64,000 nt of DNA, from assembly GCF_041053055.1 (NCBI RefSeq), contig NZ_CP163443.1:8539001-8603000 (forward strand). The letters are read 5' to 3'. The position numbers were made by a program, and so were the translations under genes. This DNA comes from Streptomyces sp. R41 (GTDB lineage Bacteria; Actinomycetota; Actinomycetes; Streptomycetales; Streptomycetaceae). Under the pieces are notes generated by a model, which did no database searches, had not been told where the DNA came from, and saw nothing but the letters and a program-made list of their open reading frames with translations. Shown here one piece after another: positions 43,230 to 52,600 of the stretch (the first letter of the stretch is position 1; each line of letters opens with the position of its first letter).

Positions 43230-43841
43230 ATGTTCGTCCGGACTGTGTACGTGACCGGCGATCCCGCGAAGATCGACACGGCGATCAAGTCGTTGAACAC
43301 CCAGGGGCGGGACCTGCTCGAGGATCGCCCGGGGTATCGCGGATCCGGCATCTTCGTGGACCGGGAGCTCGGCAAACTCCTCGTGGTGAGCTGGTGGGAG
43401 TCCGAGGAGGCCAGACGGAACAGCGACGAGGTGCTGCGTGATCGGCGTGCGGCGCTCCTGGAGCCGTTCGCGGCGACGCTGGCGGTCGACAACTACGAGG
43501 CGGTGGTCTTCCATCCGGTCCGGCAGCCGCAGGCGGGAGGCGGACTGCGGGTCAGCAGGCTGGAGTTCGACCCCGCGGACGCGGATCTGCTTGCCGACAC
43601 CTTCCGGACGACGGTGGTCCCCAGGCTGGAGAGCCTCCCGGGGCTGGCCAGGACGTCACTGCTCATCGACCGGGAGCGTGGGCGCGGCCTGGTCGGCGCC
43701 CTGTTCACCGACCGTGAGTCCCTGGCCGCGTCCCGCGGCGCCCAGTCGGCGGCCCGGCACGAGGGCGCGGCCAAGGCGCATGTGACCGTGACCGGACTGG
43801 AGGAGTTCGAGATCGTCTTCACGGACGTGCGGGGCGGCTGA
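43230..43841 (+). CDS. Hypothetical protein with two ABM-like (dimeric alpha/beta barrel) domains
   Basis: A 203-residue soluble protein. Each half has the pattern of a ferredoxin-like ABM fold: first MFVRTVYVTGDPAKIDTAIK with GRDLLEDRPGYRGSGIFVDR and LLVVSWWESEEARRNSDE; second LRVSRLEFDPADADLLADTF with LESLPGLARTSLLIDRERGR and LVGALFTDRESLAASRG. The two halves look like an internal duplication. Members of this fold include monooxygenases and heme-binding proteins, but the function here is unknown. GGGAGG stands before the ATG. It is divergent from the chitosanase gene, with about 190 bases between. The stop codon is inside a 16-base tandem repeat. Confidence 0.75.
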   Translation: MFVRTVYVTGDPAKIDTAIKSLNTQGRDLLEDRPGYRGSGIFVDRELGKLLVVSWWESEEARRNSDEVLRDRRAALLEPFAATLAVDNYEAVVFHPVRQPQAGGGLRVSRLEFDPADADLLADTFRTTVVPRLESLPGLARTSLLIDRERGRGLVGALFTDRESLAASRGAQSAARHEGAAKAHVTVTGLEEFEIVFTDVRGG

Positions 43842-43882
43842 CGCCTACCGCGGCTGACGCCTACCGCGGCTGACGCCTACCG
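43835..43882. repeat. Three perfect tandem copies of a 16-base unit
   Basis: CGGCTGACGCCTACCG occurs at 43835, 43851 and 43867 without a mismatch. The first copy contains the stop codon (TGA) of the upstream gene. Confidence 0.9.
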
Positions 43883-43993
43883 CGCGGGGGCCGGGCGACG
43901 ACGGGTCGTGTCCCTTACGGGCCAGGCCGGAAGGGTCGTGTTCCGTGCGGGGAGAGGCCGACGGCGGGTCGTCTGACGGAGCGTGTCCCGTAT

Positions 43994-44097
43994 GTGCGCC
44001 GACCGACGACGGGTCGGCGCACGTACGCGTCTGCCCCGACGCGAGGCCGGCTCCCGCACGCGTCCGCACTGCCGTGGGAGACCCCGCGGCAGTGCGG
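43994..44097. terminator. Two strong hairpins between convergent genes
   Basis: GTGCGCCGACC/GGTCGGCGCAC (43994-44004 and 44012-44022, seven-base loop) and CCGCACTGCCG/CGGCAGTGCGG (44064-44074 and 44087-44097, 12-base loop) are both perfect 11-base stems. The surrounding 43883-44120 has no gene; they probably serve the aldo/keto reductase gene and its convergent neighbour. Confidence 0.7.
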
Positions 44098-44120
44098 CGG
44101 ACCGTCTGCGGCCGCGGGCC

Positions 44121-44954
44121 TCAGCCCATGTCGAAGGTCGCCGGGTCCGGACCCAGACGGCGGTCCTCGTTCAGCGCGGTGATCGCCGCGATGTCCTCGG
44201 CGTCCAGCGAGAAGTCGAAGACGCTGATGTTCTCCTTGATCCGGGACGGGGTCACGGACTTGGGGATCACGACGTTCCCCAACTGGAGGTGCCAGCGCAG
44301 CACGACCTGAGCCGGCGTGCGGCCGTGCTTCTGGGCGATGGCGACGATCGCCGGGACCTCCAGGAGGCCCTTGCCCGAGCCGAGCGGCGACCAGGCCTCG
44401 GTCGCGATGCCCTGCTCCGCGTGGTAGTCACGCGCCGCGTGCTGCTGGAGGTGCGGGTGCAGTTCGATCTGGTTGACGGCCGGGATGACGGACGTCGCGC
44501 CGATCAGCTTCTCCAGGTGCTCCGGAAGGAAGTTGGAGACGCCGATGGCCTTGGCGCGGCCGTCGGCGTAGAGCTTCTCGAAGGCCTTGTACGTGTCGAT
44601 GTACTTGCCCCGGGACGGCAGCGGCCAGTGGATCAGATACAGGTCGACGTACTCCAGGCCGAGCTTCTCCAGGGACGCGTCGAAGGCGCGCAGCGTCGAG
44701 TCGTACCCCTGGTCGCCGTTCCAGAGCTTGGTGGTGACGAAGAGATCCTTGCGGGCGATGCCGGAGGCGGCGACGGCCTTTCCGGTGCCCACTTCGTTGC
44801 CGTAGATCGCAGCGGTGTCGATGCTGCGGTACCCGGCCTCCAGTGCGGTGGCGACCGCCCGCTCCGCCTCGTCGTCCGGCACCTGCCAGACGCCGAAGCC
44901 CAGCTGCGGCATCGCGACGCCGTTGTTCAGGATGATCGGGGGGACCTTGCTCAC
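44121..44954 (-). CDS. Aldo/keto reductase
   Basis: A 277-residue NADPH-dependent carbonyl reductase of the 2,5-diketo-D-gluconate reductase type. The catalytic tetrad is visible: Asp and Tyr in GYRSIDTAAIYGNE, Lys in VTTKLWNGDQG and His in LYLIHWPLP. The cofactor loop is IPKSVTPSRIKENISVFDF. It reduces aldehydes or keto sugars in the cytoplasm. The GTG at 44954 gives the usual VSKVPPIILNNGVAMPQLGF start. It is divergent from the PQQ operon across about 325 bases. Reduction of keto-sugar acids made by a PQQ dehydrogenase would be a sensible link but is only inferred. Confidence 0.93.
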   Translation of the reverse strand: MSKVPPIILNNGVAMPQLGFGVWQVPDDEAERAVATALEAGYRSIDTAAIYGNEVGTGKAVAASGIARKDLFVTTKLWNGDQGYDSTLRAFDASLEKLGLEYVDLYLIHWPLPSRGKYIDTYKAFEKLYADGRAKAIGVSNFLPEHLEKLIGATSVIPAVNQIELHPHLQQHAARDYHAEQGIATEAWSPLGSGKGLLEVPAIVAIAQKHGRTPAQVVLRWHLQLGNVVIPKSVTPSRIKENISVFDFSLDAEDIAAITALNEDRRLGPDPATFDMG

Positions 44955-45210
44955 GAGCTCTCGATCCTTCAGTCGTCGGGTGGTACTCCCATGGTCAACG
45001 ATCACGGGCCGTAATGCATTCCTGACCGGTGGATTCCTCGTGGATTCATGGTGGGGGCCGGGCGTCGGCCCCTGCCCCGAGCGGAGGTTGGCCGGAAATG
45101 GATCCGACCTTCTCGGTCCGGACCATTGACCGGATCCCGTCACCCCGCAACTCTGTATCACGTCACTGAACGCTCTCATGAACTCAGTGCACGCATGTGA
45201 ACGCCAGCGT

Positions 45211-45246
45211 CTGTCTGGGCCCCACCACACCTGTCTGGGCTCCACA
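45211..45246 (+). promoter_or_regulatory. Direct repeat upstream of pqqA
   Basis: CTGTCTGGGCCCCA (45211) and CTGTCTGGGCTCCA (45231) are repeated with a 20-base period, 34-69 bases before pqqA. Side-by-side repeats two helical turns apart suggest an activator or repressor site for the whole operon. The remaining upstream region 44955-45210 shows no gene. Confidence 0.45.
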
Positions 45247-45279
45247 CCCCCCACCCATCAGGAAAGCGGGTACGCACAC

Positions 45280-45423
45280 ATGAACGAACAGTCGGCTCTC
45301 GAGGCCTCCCGTACACAACCGACCATTCGGGAAACATCGGAGGAAAGGGTCTGGGAGACCCCCGGGTATCTCGTCGTCGAGACCGCCCTGGAGGTCACCG
45401 CGTACGCCCTCGGCGAGCGCTAG
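45280..45423 (+). CDS. pqqA: PQQ precursor peptide PqqA
   Basis: A 47-residue peptide, the ribosomal precursor of pyrroloquinoline quinone. The conserved Glu and Tyr that become the cofactor are spaced EVTAY in ALEVTAYALGER, and WETPGYLVVETAL resembles the leader of actinobacterial PqqA. PqqE links the Glu and Tyr side chains on the PqqD-bound peptide. The ATG at 45280 is preceded by GGAAAGCGGG. The gene opens an operon: pqqC follows after 18 bases and is the first of seven more genes that overlap or nearly touch. The peptide is longer than the 23-29 residues typical of proteobacteria, as is common in actinobacteria. Confidence 0.9.
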   Translation: MNEQSALEASRTQPTIRETSEERVWETPGYLVVETALEVTAYALGER

Positions 45424-45441
45424 ACCACCGGTGGTCGAACC

Positions 45442-46239
45442 ATGACCGCGACAACCGTGCGCGACGACGGTGCCGCGGCCCCTTGGCGAACCCCCGAGTT
45501 CACCGAGCGGCTGCGCGCCGTCGCCGAGGAGCGCTACCACGACCGGCACCCCTTCAACACCCGTATGCATCAAGGCGAGTTGACGCCCGACGAGCTGCGC
45601 CGCTGGATCGCCAACCGCTTCCACTATCAGCGCCACATCCCCGTCAAGGACGCCCTGATCGTCGCCAAGTTCGGCGAGCCCGCGCTCCGCCGCGCCTGGC
45701 TGCGCAGGATCCAGGACCACGACGGAACCCCCGACGGCGAGGGCGGCATCGAACGCTGGCTGCGGCTCGGCGAAGCGGCCGGCCTTGACCGCCTGACACT
45801 GTGGGACGCGTCCCGGGTGCTGCCCGGCGTACGGTTCGCGGTCGAGGGTTATGTCACCTTCTGCCGCCGGCGACCGGCACTTGACGCGGTCGCCGCCTCG
45901 CTCACCGAGTTGTCGGCGCCCGGCCTGATGCGCAAGAGGATCGCCGCCTTCGAGCGGCACTATCCCTGGATCGACGCCGACGGGCTCGCCTACTTCCGGG
46001 CCCGCATCGGCCAGGGCGGACGGGACAGCGAGGAGGCCCTCGCACTCGTCCAGGCCTGGGCCCGCACCAGGGAACAGCAGGAACGGGCGGTGGCCGCGCT
46101 GGTGTTCAAGTGCGAGGTGCTGTGGGCCTTGTTGGACGCGGTGGACCAAGGCGGCGGGGAGGAGCGGGGCGTCCGGGTGGACCGGGGCGGCGGAGTGGAC
46201 CACGCCGGCGTGCTGCGCGACCCGGTGAGCGGGTCATGA
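45442..46239 (+). CDS. pqqC: Pyrroloquinoline-quinone synthase PqqC
   Basis: A 265-residue helical-bundle oxidase that performs the last ring closure and eight-electron oxidation of PQQ without a metal. Landmarks are RYHDRHPFNTRMHQGELTPD, WIANRFHYQRHIPVKDALIV, IQDHDG, GIERWLRLGEAAGL and the late FKCEVLWALLDAVD. The body ends near residue 240; the extra Gly/Asp/Val-rich tail (RGVRVDRGGGVDHAGVLRD) is poorly conserved in character. The stop overlaps the pqqD start (ATGA), so the proteins are translationally coupled. It would act in the cytoplasm on the intermediate released from processed PqqA. Confidence 0.95.
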   Translation: MTATTVRDDGAAAPWRTPEFTERLRAVAEERYHDRHPFNTRMHQGELTPDELRRWIANRFHYQRHIPVKDALIVAKFGEPALRRAWLRRIQDHDGTPDGEGGIERWLRLGEAAGLDRLTLWDASRVLPGVRFAVEGYVTFCRRRPALDAVAASLTELSAPGLMRKRIAAFERHYPWIDADGLAYFRARIGQGGRDSEEALALVQAWARTREQQERAVAALVFKCEVLWALLDAVDQGGGEERGVRVDRGGGVDHAGVLRDPVSGS

Positions 46240-46490
46240 CCTGGCGCCCCGCCCTCTCGCGATCCGTGATGCTCCGTCACGATCACGTCAGAGACACCGA
46301 CTTGCTGCTCCTCCCCGAGCGAGTCGTCGTCCTGCGCGGCACCGCGGGCAGCGTCGTCCGGCTCTGCGACGGCAGTCGCGCGGTTCCCGAGATCGTCGCC
46401 GAGCTGGGCGAACGGTTCCCCGGCGCGCCGGTCGCCGACGAAGTCCCGTTATTCCTCTCGGCGTTGCGGAAGGAGGGCTGGCTCCAGTGA
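46236..46490 (+). CDS. pqqD: PQQ biosynthesis peptide chaperone PqqD
   Basis: An 84-residue RiPP recognition element. It binds the PqqA leader and presents the peptide to PqqE. The winged-helix-like fold shows as WRPALSRSVMLRHDHVRDTD, LLLLPERVVVLRGTAGSVVR, LCDGSRAVPEIVAEL and a final FLSALRKEGWLQ, with size and pattern normal for PqqD. It overlaps pqqC by four bases and pqqE by four bases (GTGA), so all three are made together. Confidence 0.93.
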   Translation: MTWRPALSRSVMLRHDHVRDTDLLLLPERVVVLRGTAGSVVRLCDGSRAVPEIVAELGERFPGAPVADEVPLFLSALRKEGWLQ

Positions 46491-47566
46491 CCGTGGCTCC
46501 CCCCTGGGCCCTGCTCGCCGAACTCACCCACGGCTGTCCGTTGCGCTGCGCGTATTGCTCCAACCCCGTCGAACTGATCAGTCGGTCAAGAGAGCTGAAC
46601 ACCGAACAATGGGACGACGTGCTGCGCCAGGCCGCTGACCTGGGCGTCGTGCAGACCCACCTCTCCGGCGGCGAACCGCTCCTCAGGCGCGACCTCACCC
46701 GGATCGTCGAGGCCGCCGACACCGCGGGGCTCTACACCCAGCTCGTCACCAGCGGCGTGGGCCTGCACGAGCGGCGGCTCGCCGAACTGCGCGACGCCGG
46801 ACTGCGCTGCGTCCAGCTCTCCGTGCAGCACGCCGACCCGATTGCTTCCGAACTCATCGCGGGCGCCCGCTCGTTCGCCGCCAAGGAACGCGCAGCGCGC
46901 CTGGTGCGCGCCGCCGGACTCCCGCTCGGTCTGAACGTCGTGCTCCACCGCGCCAACATCGACGCCCTCGACGATCTGATCACCCTCGGCCTCGACTGGG
47001 GTGCCGAGCGGATCGAGCTCGCCAACACCCAGTTCTACGGCTGGGCGTTACGCAACCGCGCGGCCCTGCTGCCGACCCGCGTCCAGGTCGACCGGGCCCG
47101 TATCACCGTGACCCGACGCCGTGAACAGCTCGCCGGTGCTCTGGAGTTGATCTGGGTCGCACCCGACTACCTCGACGGCACCGCGAAACCGTGCATGGGC
47201 GGCTGGGGGGCCGTCTCCCTCACCGTCGCCCCGGACGGCACCGTACTCCCGTGCCCGGCTGCGGCGACCCTCCCCGACCTCGACCCGCCGAACGTGCTGG
47301 ACCACCGACTCGACTGGATCTGGCGCGAGTCGAAGGCCTTCAACGCCCACCGCGGCGAGGGCTGGATGCGGGACCCCTGCCGCACCTGCGCCCTGCGCAC
47401 CACCGACTACGGCGGCTGCCGCTGCCAGGCGTACGCGCTCACAGGCGACGCCACGCGCACGGACCCGGCCTGCCGTCACGCCCCCGACCACCACCTCGTA
47501 CGCACGCTCGTCGACGACAGCCCGCGTACGACCTCTGCCTACGCCTACCGAGAGGGAGGATCATGA
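46487..47566 (+). CDS. pqqE: PqqA peptide cyclase PqqE (radical SAM)
   Basis: A 359-residue radical SAM enzyme that forms the Glu-Tyr carbon-carbon bond in PqqA. The SAM cluster motif is CPLRCAYCSNP near residue 17-27, followed by HLSGGEPLLRRDL. A SPASM region with auxiliary-cluster cysteines follows (CMGGWGAVSLTV, LPCPAA, CRTCALRT, GGCRCQAYALTG). Start is GTG at 46487 overlapping the pqqD stop. Its own stop overlaps the ATG of a secreted GH105 gene. This ties PQQ synthesis directly to polysaccharide-degrading enzymes. No pqqB is found upstream, downstream or within the operon. Confidence 0.95.
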   Translation: MTVAPPWALLAELTHGCPLRCAYCSNPVELISRSRELNTEQWDDVLRQAADLGVVQTHLSGGEPLLRRDLTRIVEAADTAGLYTQLVTSGVGLHERRLAELRDAGLRCVQLSVQHADPIASELIAGARSFAAKERAARLVRAAGLPLGLNVVLHRANIDALDDLITLGLDWGAERIELANTQFYGWALRNRAALLPTRVQVDRARITVTRRREQLAGALELIWVAPDYLDGTAKPCMGGWGAVSLTVAPDGTVLPCPAAATLPDLDPPNVLDHRLDWIWRESKAFNAHRGEGWMRDPCRTCALRTTDYGGCRCQAYALTGDATRTDPACRHAPDHHLVRTLVDDSPRTTSAYAYREGGS

Positions 47567-48810
47567 GACGACGACTGCGAGCGGCGCTGCTCGCGGGCGC
47601 GCTCGCCACCGCCGGCCTGATGACGGTGTCCGCGACCGCGCCCCAGACTGCCGCCGCCGACCCTCAGCAGATCGCCGCGCCCGACGGATCCCGGATCGCC
47701 GCGCCCGCCGGATCCCGGATCGCCGCCCCCGGCCGGTCCCCGGTCGCCACGCCAGACTGGTCGGTCGCCCTCGTCGACTCGACCATGGCCCGCTACACGC
47801 CGAGCACGATCGGCGGCTGGTCGTACCCGGTCGGTCTCTACCTCTACGGCCAGTATCTCACCTATCGGCGCACGCACGACGCCCGCTATCTCACGTACAT
47901 CAAGAGCTATGCCGACCGCTTCGTGAAGAGCGACGGGACGATCAGCCAGAGCTTCAACAGCCTCGACAGCATGCAGGCCGGCCGACTGCTGACCATCCTG
48001 CACCACGAGACGGGTCAGGACCGCTACCGCAAGGCGGCGAAGAAGATCCGCGACCGGCTCACCACCTATCCGCGCACCGCCGACGGCGGCTTCTGGCACG
48101 CCGACACCAGCAGCCGTGCGCATCAACTCTGGGCGGACGGCGTCTACATGGTGAATCCGTTCCTCGTCGAATACGGCAAGGAGTTTGGGGACACGACGTA
48201 CGCGAACGACGAGGCGGCCAAGCAGCTGTACGTCTACGGCAGCCATCTCCAGGTCGCGAGCGGCCTGTTGAAGCACGCGTACGACGAGTCGAAGACCGCG
48301 AGCTGGGCCGATCCGCAGACGGGGCTCGCGCCCGAGCACTGGTGCCGGGCGGTCGGCTGGTACTCGATGGCGATCGTCAACGTGCTGGACGCGATCCCCG
48401 TAAGCCATCCCCGTCGGGCTCAACTGGTCGGCATCCTGCGGAAGTTGGCGGTCGGCCTGGAGAAGTACCAGGACCCGGCCACCGGGCGCTGGTTCCAGGT
48501 GATCGACAAGGGCGGCAGAATCGACAACTGGACCGAGACGTCCTGCTCCAGCATGTTCACCTACGCCCTCTCGCGCGGCGTCCAACAGGGCTACCTCGAC
48601 GCGCACTACGCCTCAGTCGCCCAGCGCGGTTACGAAGGCGTTCTCGCCAAGATCTCGACGGGCTCCGACGGCCGCACCAACCTCACCGACATCTCGATCG
48701 GCACGAACGTCGGCGACTACGCGTACTACGCCGCCCGCACCCGGGCCACGAACGACTTCCACGGCCTCGGTGCCTTTCTGATCATGAACGAACAGTTGCG
48801 AGGTGATTAG
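47563..48810 (+). CDS. Secreted GH105/GH88-like unsaturated uronyl hydrolase
   Basis: A 415-residue secreted protein with an Ala-rich signal peptide and a linker of repeated IAAPDGSR/IAAPAGSR units (24-base DNA repeats from 47671). The catalytic region is an (alpha/alpha)6 barrel: WSYPVGLYLYGQYLTYRRT, YVKSDGTISQSFNSLDSMQA-like segments, FWHADTSSRAHQLWADGVYM, GLAPEHWCRAVGWYSMAIVN and NWTETSCSSMFTYAL. These match GH105 unsaturated rhamnogalacturonyl hydrolases, which remove the delta-4,5 uronic acid left by pectin lyases. Most GH105 enzymes are cytoplasmic, so the export signal is notable. The ATG overlaps the pqqE stop by four bases (ATGA) and follows GGGAGG. Confidence 0.88.
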   Translation: MRRRLRAALLAGALATAGLMTVSATAPQTAAADPQQIAAPDGSRIAAPAGSRIAAPGRSPVATPDWSVALVDSTMARYTPSTIGGWSYPVGLYLYGQYLTYRRTHDARYLTYIKSYADRFVKSDGTISQSFNSLDSMQAGRLLTILHHETGQDRYRKAAKKIRDRLTTYPRTADGGFWHADTSSRAHQLWADGVYMVNPFLVEYGKEFGDTTYANDEAAKQLYVYGSHLQVASGLLKHAYDESKTASWADPQTGLAPEHWCRAVGWYSMAIVNVLDAIPVSHPRRAQLVGILRKLAVGLEKYQDPATGRWFQVIDKGGRIDNWTETSCSSMFTYALSRGVQQGYLDAHYASVAQRGYEGVLAKISTGSDGRTNLTDISIGTNVGDYAYYAARTRATNDFHGLGAFLIMNEQLRGD

Positions 48811-48814
48811 TGTC

Positions 48815-49594
48815 ATGAGCACGTCCAGAAGAGGGTTGCTCGGCGCCGCTCTCGGCGGCGCGGTCGGCCTCTCGAGCGCTACAGCGGCGCACGCTGCCTC
48901 CTGGCAGCAGAAGTGGGCCCCCTCGGCGAGCGGCAACGGACTCGGCGCTTTCGAGACCGTCGAGGACGATCGCGCCGACTCGCACCCCGCCGGACAGCCA
49001 CACATCTACGCGACCGGCGACAACTGGCGCTTCAACATGCACAGAGTCGACCGGGACACGTCGACCGACCGGCAGCGCCAGGAGGTCACCGGACTGCGCA
49101 ACGGCAGCGGCAGCAATTATCTGAAGTGGACCGAGGGCCAGACCTGGCGGGTCACGTACTCGATGTACATCCCGAGCTCGCTGAAGGCGACGACCACCTT
49201 CACCCACATCATGCAGATGAAGCAGCCCGGCAACGGCACCTCGCCGATCGTCGTGCAGTCACTGCGGCGTGTGAACGGCGTGCAGACCATCGAACTGAAG
49301 CTCGCGATCGACGACATCCTCGTCGGCCGTACGGACCTGGAGCCGCTGCACGACAAGTGGATCGACGTCGACTTCCAGATCAAGGTCGGTAACGGCTCGG
49401 CGGGCTCGGTCCGTTGGATCCTCAAGAACGGCTCGACCACGGTCGTCGACAAGTCGAGGACGGGCGTCGACACCTTCCTCGCCGACCGGGTGCGGCCCAA
49501 GTGGGGCATCTACCGCTCCCTCGGTGACACCTCCGGGTCACTGCAGGACTGCTACCTGCTGCTGACCAACCTCCGCGGCTACCAACTGGTGTGA
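48815..49594 (+). CDS. Tat-exported polysaccharide lyase-like protein (heparin-lyase fold)
   Basis: A 259-residue protein. The start MSTSRRGLLGAALGGAVGLS is a twin-arginine signal, so it should be exported folded. The mature part is a jelly-roll-like domain: ADSHPAGQPHIYATGDNWRF, RQRQEVTGLRNGSGSNYLKW, WRVTYSMYIPSSLKATTTFT, HIMQMKQPGNG and RPKWGIYRSLGDTSGSL. The RQE, YIPSSL, HIMQMK and KWGIYR pattern resembles heparin-lyase-like/PL20-type polysaccharide lyases, which cleave uronic-acid polymers by beta-elimination. Substrate is unknown; the pectin-like context suggests a uronate polymer. It begins five bases after the GH105 stop and ends 11 bases before the next gene. Confidence 0.7.
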   Translation: MSTSRRGLLGAALGGAVGLSSATAAHAASWQQKWAPSASGNGLGAFETVEDDRADSHPAGQPHIYATGDNWRFNMHRVDRDTSTDRQRQEVTGLRNGSGSNYLKWTEGQTWRVTYSMYIPSSLKATTTFTHIMQMKQPGNGTSPIVVQSLRRVNGVQTIELKLAIDDILVGRTDLEPLHDKWIDVDFQIKVGNGSAGSVRWILKNGSTTVVDKSRTGVDTFLADRVRPKWGIYRSLGDTSGSLQDCYLLLTNLRGYQLV

Positions 49595-49605
49595 GGAGCC
49601 GTCAC

Positions 49606-52600
49606 ATGAAACGCACACACTGGGTGACGACGGTCTTCTTCGCCTTCGCCGTGGTTCTCGGCCTGACACACCCCGAGGCCCTCGCGGCCGCACCGACGAC
49701 CCGGGCCGGCGTCTTCGACGTACGCGACTACGGAGCCAAGGGCGACGGCTCCACCAACGACACCTCCGCCATCAACAAGGCCATCACGGCTGCCAATTCG
49801 GCGGGCGGCGGCACGGTCCGCTTCCCCGCGGGCAAGTACAAGTCCAAGAACACCATCCACATGAAGAGCGAGGTCACGCTCCAGGTCGACAAGGGCGCGA
49901 CGATCCAGGGCTCCAGCGCGGACACGTACGACCCGCCCGAGGACAACCCCAACGACGCCTACCAGGACTACGGGCACAGCCACTTCCACAACGCGATGAT
50001 CTACGGCGACCGGCTCACGAACATCGGCTTCGTGGGCGACGGCGTCATCGACGGCCTCGGCAACCTCATCACCGGCAATCCCAAGTCCGGCGAGGCCGAC
50101 AAGATTCTGTCCCTGACCCGCTGCAACGGCCTGCGCATCGGCGACGGCCTCACCCTGCGCCGCGGTGGCCACTTCGCGGCCCTCATCAACGGCTGCACGA
50201 ACGTCACCTCGGACCACCTCACCATCGACACCGCGAGCGACCGCGACGGCTGGAACATCATCAGCACGACGAACGTCACGGTCACAGGCGCAAACATCAA
50301 GGCCAACGACGACGCACTCGTCTTCAAGAGCGACTACGCGCTCGGCGCCAAACTGCCCAACGGCCATGTACGGGTGAGCGATTCGTATCTGTCGGCGGTG
50401 TGCTGCAACGCGCTGATGTTCGGCTCCGAGACCTGCGGGGACTTCTCCGACTACCAGTTCGCGAAGATCCGTATCGAGGGCTCCAACAAGTCCGGGCTCG
50501 GCATGGTCTCGATGGACGGCGCGAAGATCTCGGACGTCCACTACCGCGACATCACGATGACCAACGTCCACTCGCCGATCATGCAGAAGATCGGTACCCG
50601 GAAGCGCTGCGGCAACAGTCCGGGCATCGGCTCGATCAGCGACATCACGTACGACAACATCACGGCGACCGGCTCCAGCCCCTCCTTCAGCCCGACGCTG
50701 TGGGGCGAGAGCGGCCACCGGATCAAGGGCGTCACCTTCACCGACGTCAACATCACCGTGCCCGGCGGCAACGGGACCATGTCCACCGCCGTGCCGAGCA
50801 ACGACCCGAACGACTACAACCCGAAGGCCATCGGCACGCGCCCCGCGTACGGCTGGTACCTCCACAACGCGGACGACGTCACCTTCACGGACAGCTCTGT
50901 GAAGTTCACGGCGAACGACGGACGCCCTGCCGTCATCGCCAACGCGGCGAGCGGGATCAGGTTCACGCGCCTCACGGCTCAGCGGGGGAGCGCGTCGCCG
51001 TATGACGCGGGGTTCCAGAACGTCACCGGGTACTGCCTGACGGACAGTCACAACACCACGGGCGGCGCGCTGCGGGTGTCCTCCACCGGGTCGACCGAGA
51101 ACTGTGCCGCCATGGCGAAGCCGCTCGACCTGGAGAACCCCCGCCAGGCGTTCCTCCGCGGCTCCGTCGGCGGACTCTTCCTGCACTGGGGTGAACGCAC
51201 CGCTCCCGCCCACACCAGCTGCACCGCCTGGGAGAACGACGTCACCAGCGGTGGCTGGACCCCCGACTACTGGGTGAAGGAGGCCCAGAAGCTGCACACC
51301 CAGTACCTCGTCCTCGCCACCTTCCACAGCCGGCTCGGCTACGCCCGCCCGTGGCCGTCGAAGATCCCAGGAAGCTGCTCCACCCGGCGCGACTTCCTCG
51401 GCGAACTGATCGGCGCGGCCAAGGCCGAGGGCCTCAAGGTCATCCTCTACATGACCGACGACCCTCAGTGGCACAACGAGGGCGGCCATGAATGGCTCGA
51501 CTCGGCCGCGTACTCCGCCTACAAGGGCACGAAGGTCGACCTCACCACCCGCGACGGCTTCGGCCGCTTCTCCTACGACAACTTCTTCGAGGTCATGGAC
51601 CGCTATCCCGACCTCGGCGGCTTCTGGATCGACAACGACAACGCGTACTGGGAGAGCCACAACCTCTACGCGCAGATCCAGCAGAAGCGCCCGAACTACA
51701 CGCTCAGCAACAACAACGAAGACACGCCGATCATGGACATGATCAGCAACGAGCAGAAGACGGGGATGACACCGCCGTACGACTACCCCCAGGCGGTCTA
51801 CACGGCCCAACCCCGCCTGACCGAGGCCGACTTCAAGCTCCCGTCGAGCGGGGCCTGGTGGTACGACGGCTCGAATCCCTCCGTCGACAAAATGCTCACA
51901 CTCGGCCGGCTGATCACCAACGCGGGCTCGTCAGTGAAAGCACTGATGGCCGAGACCGCCCAGGTCAACGGCAAGTTCCCGAGCAACCAGGCCGCTTTCA
52001 ACAACTTCGCCGACTCCTACCTCGACCCCATCTGGCCGTCCCTGCACGGCACCGAGGGCGGCGGCTACATGTACGGCGGCCTCAAACCCGGGTTCTGGAA
52101 CGACGGCGCCCACGGCGTGACGACGATCAGCAAGAGCGACCCCAACCTCCAGTACGTGCATGTGCTGACGCCGCCGTCCACCAGCACGCTGCGCATCCGG
52201 GACAACGGCTACCGGATCGCGTCGGTCGCCAATCTCCGTACGGGAGCGGCGATTTCATGGTCACAGTCCGGCGGGGTGCTCACGTTGAGCGGCCTCGCCA
52301 ACTGGGACCCGTACGACACCGTCTTCAAGGTCACGACCGCTGGGCGGCAGGGCATCCTCTCCGGGGTCACGGTCAGCGCGAGCGCCGCGTCGAGCGGTCA
52401 CGCGGCCTCGGCCGCGGGCGACGGCAATTACCTCACGTACTGGGACAGCGACAAAGCCCTGCCGGTCAACCTCACCTTCGACCTCGGCTCGGCGAAGAAG
52501 GTCCAGTACATCGGACTGAACCAGCGTGAGGACTCCGTCGCCTACCCGCGCTCCGAGACCGAACAGTCGGCGCGGATCAAGGCGTACAAGGTGTTCCTCA

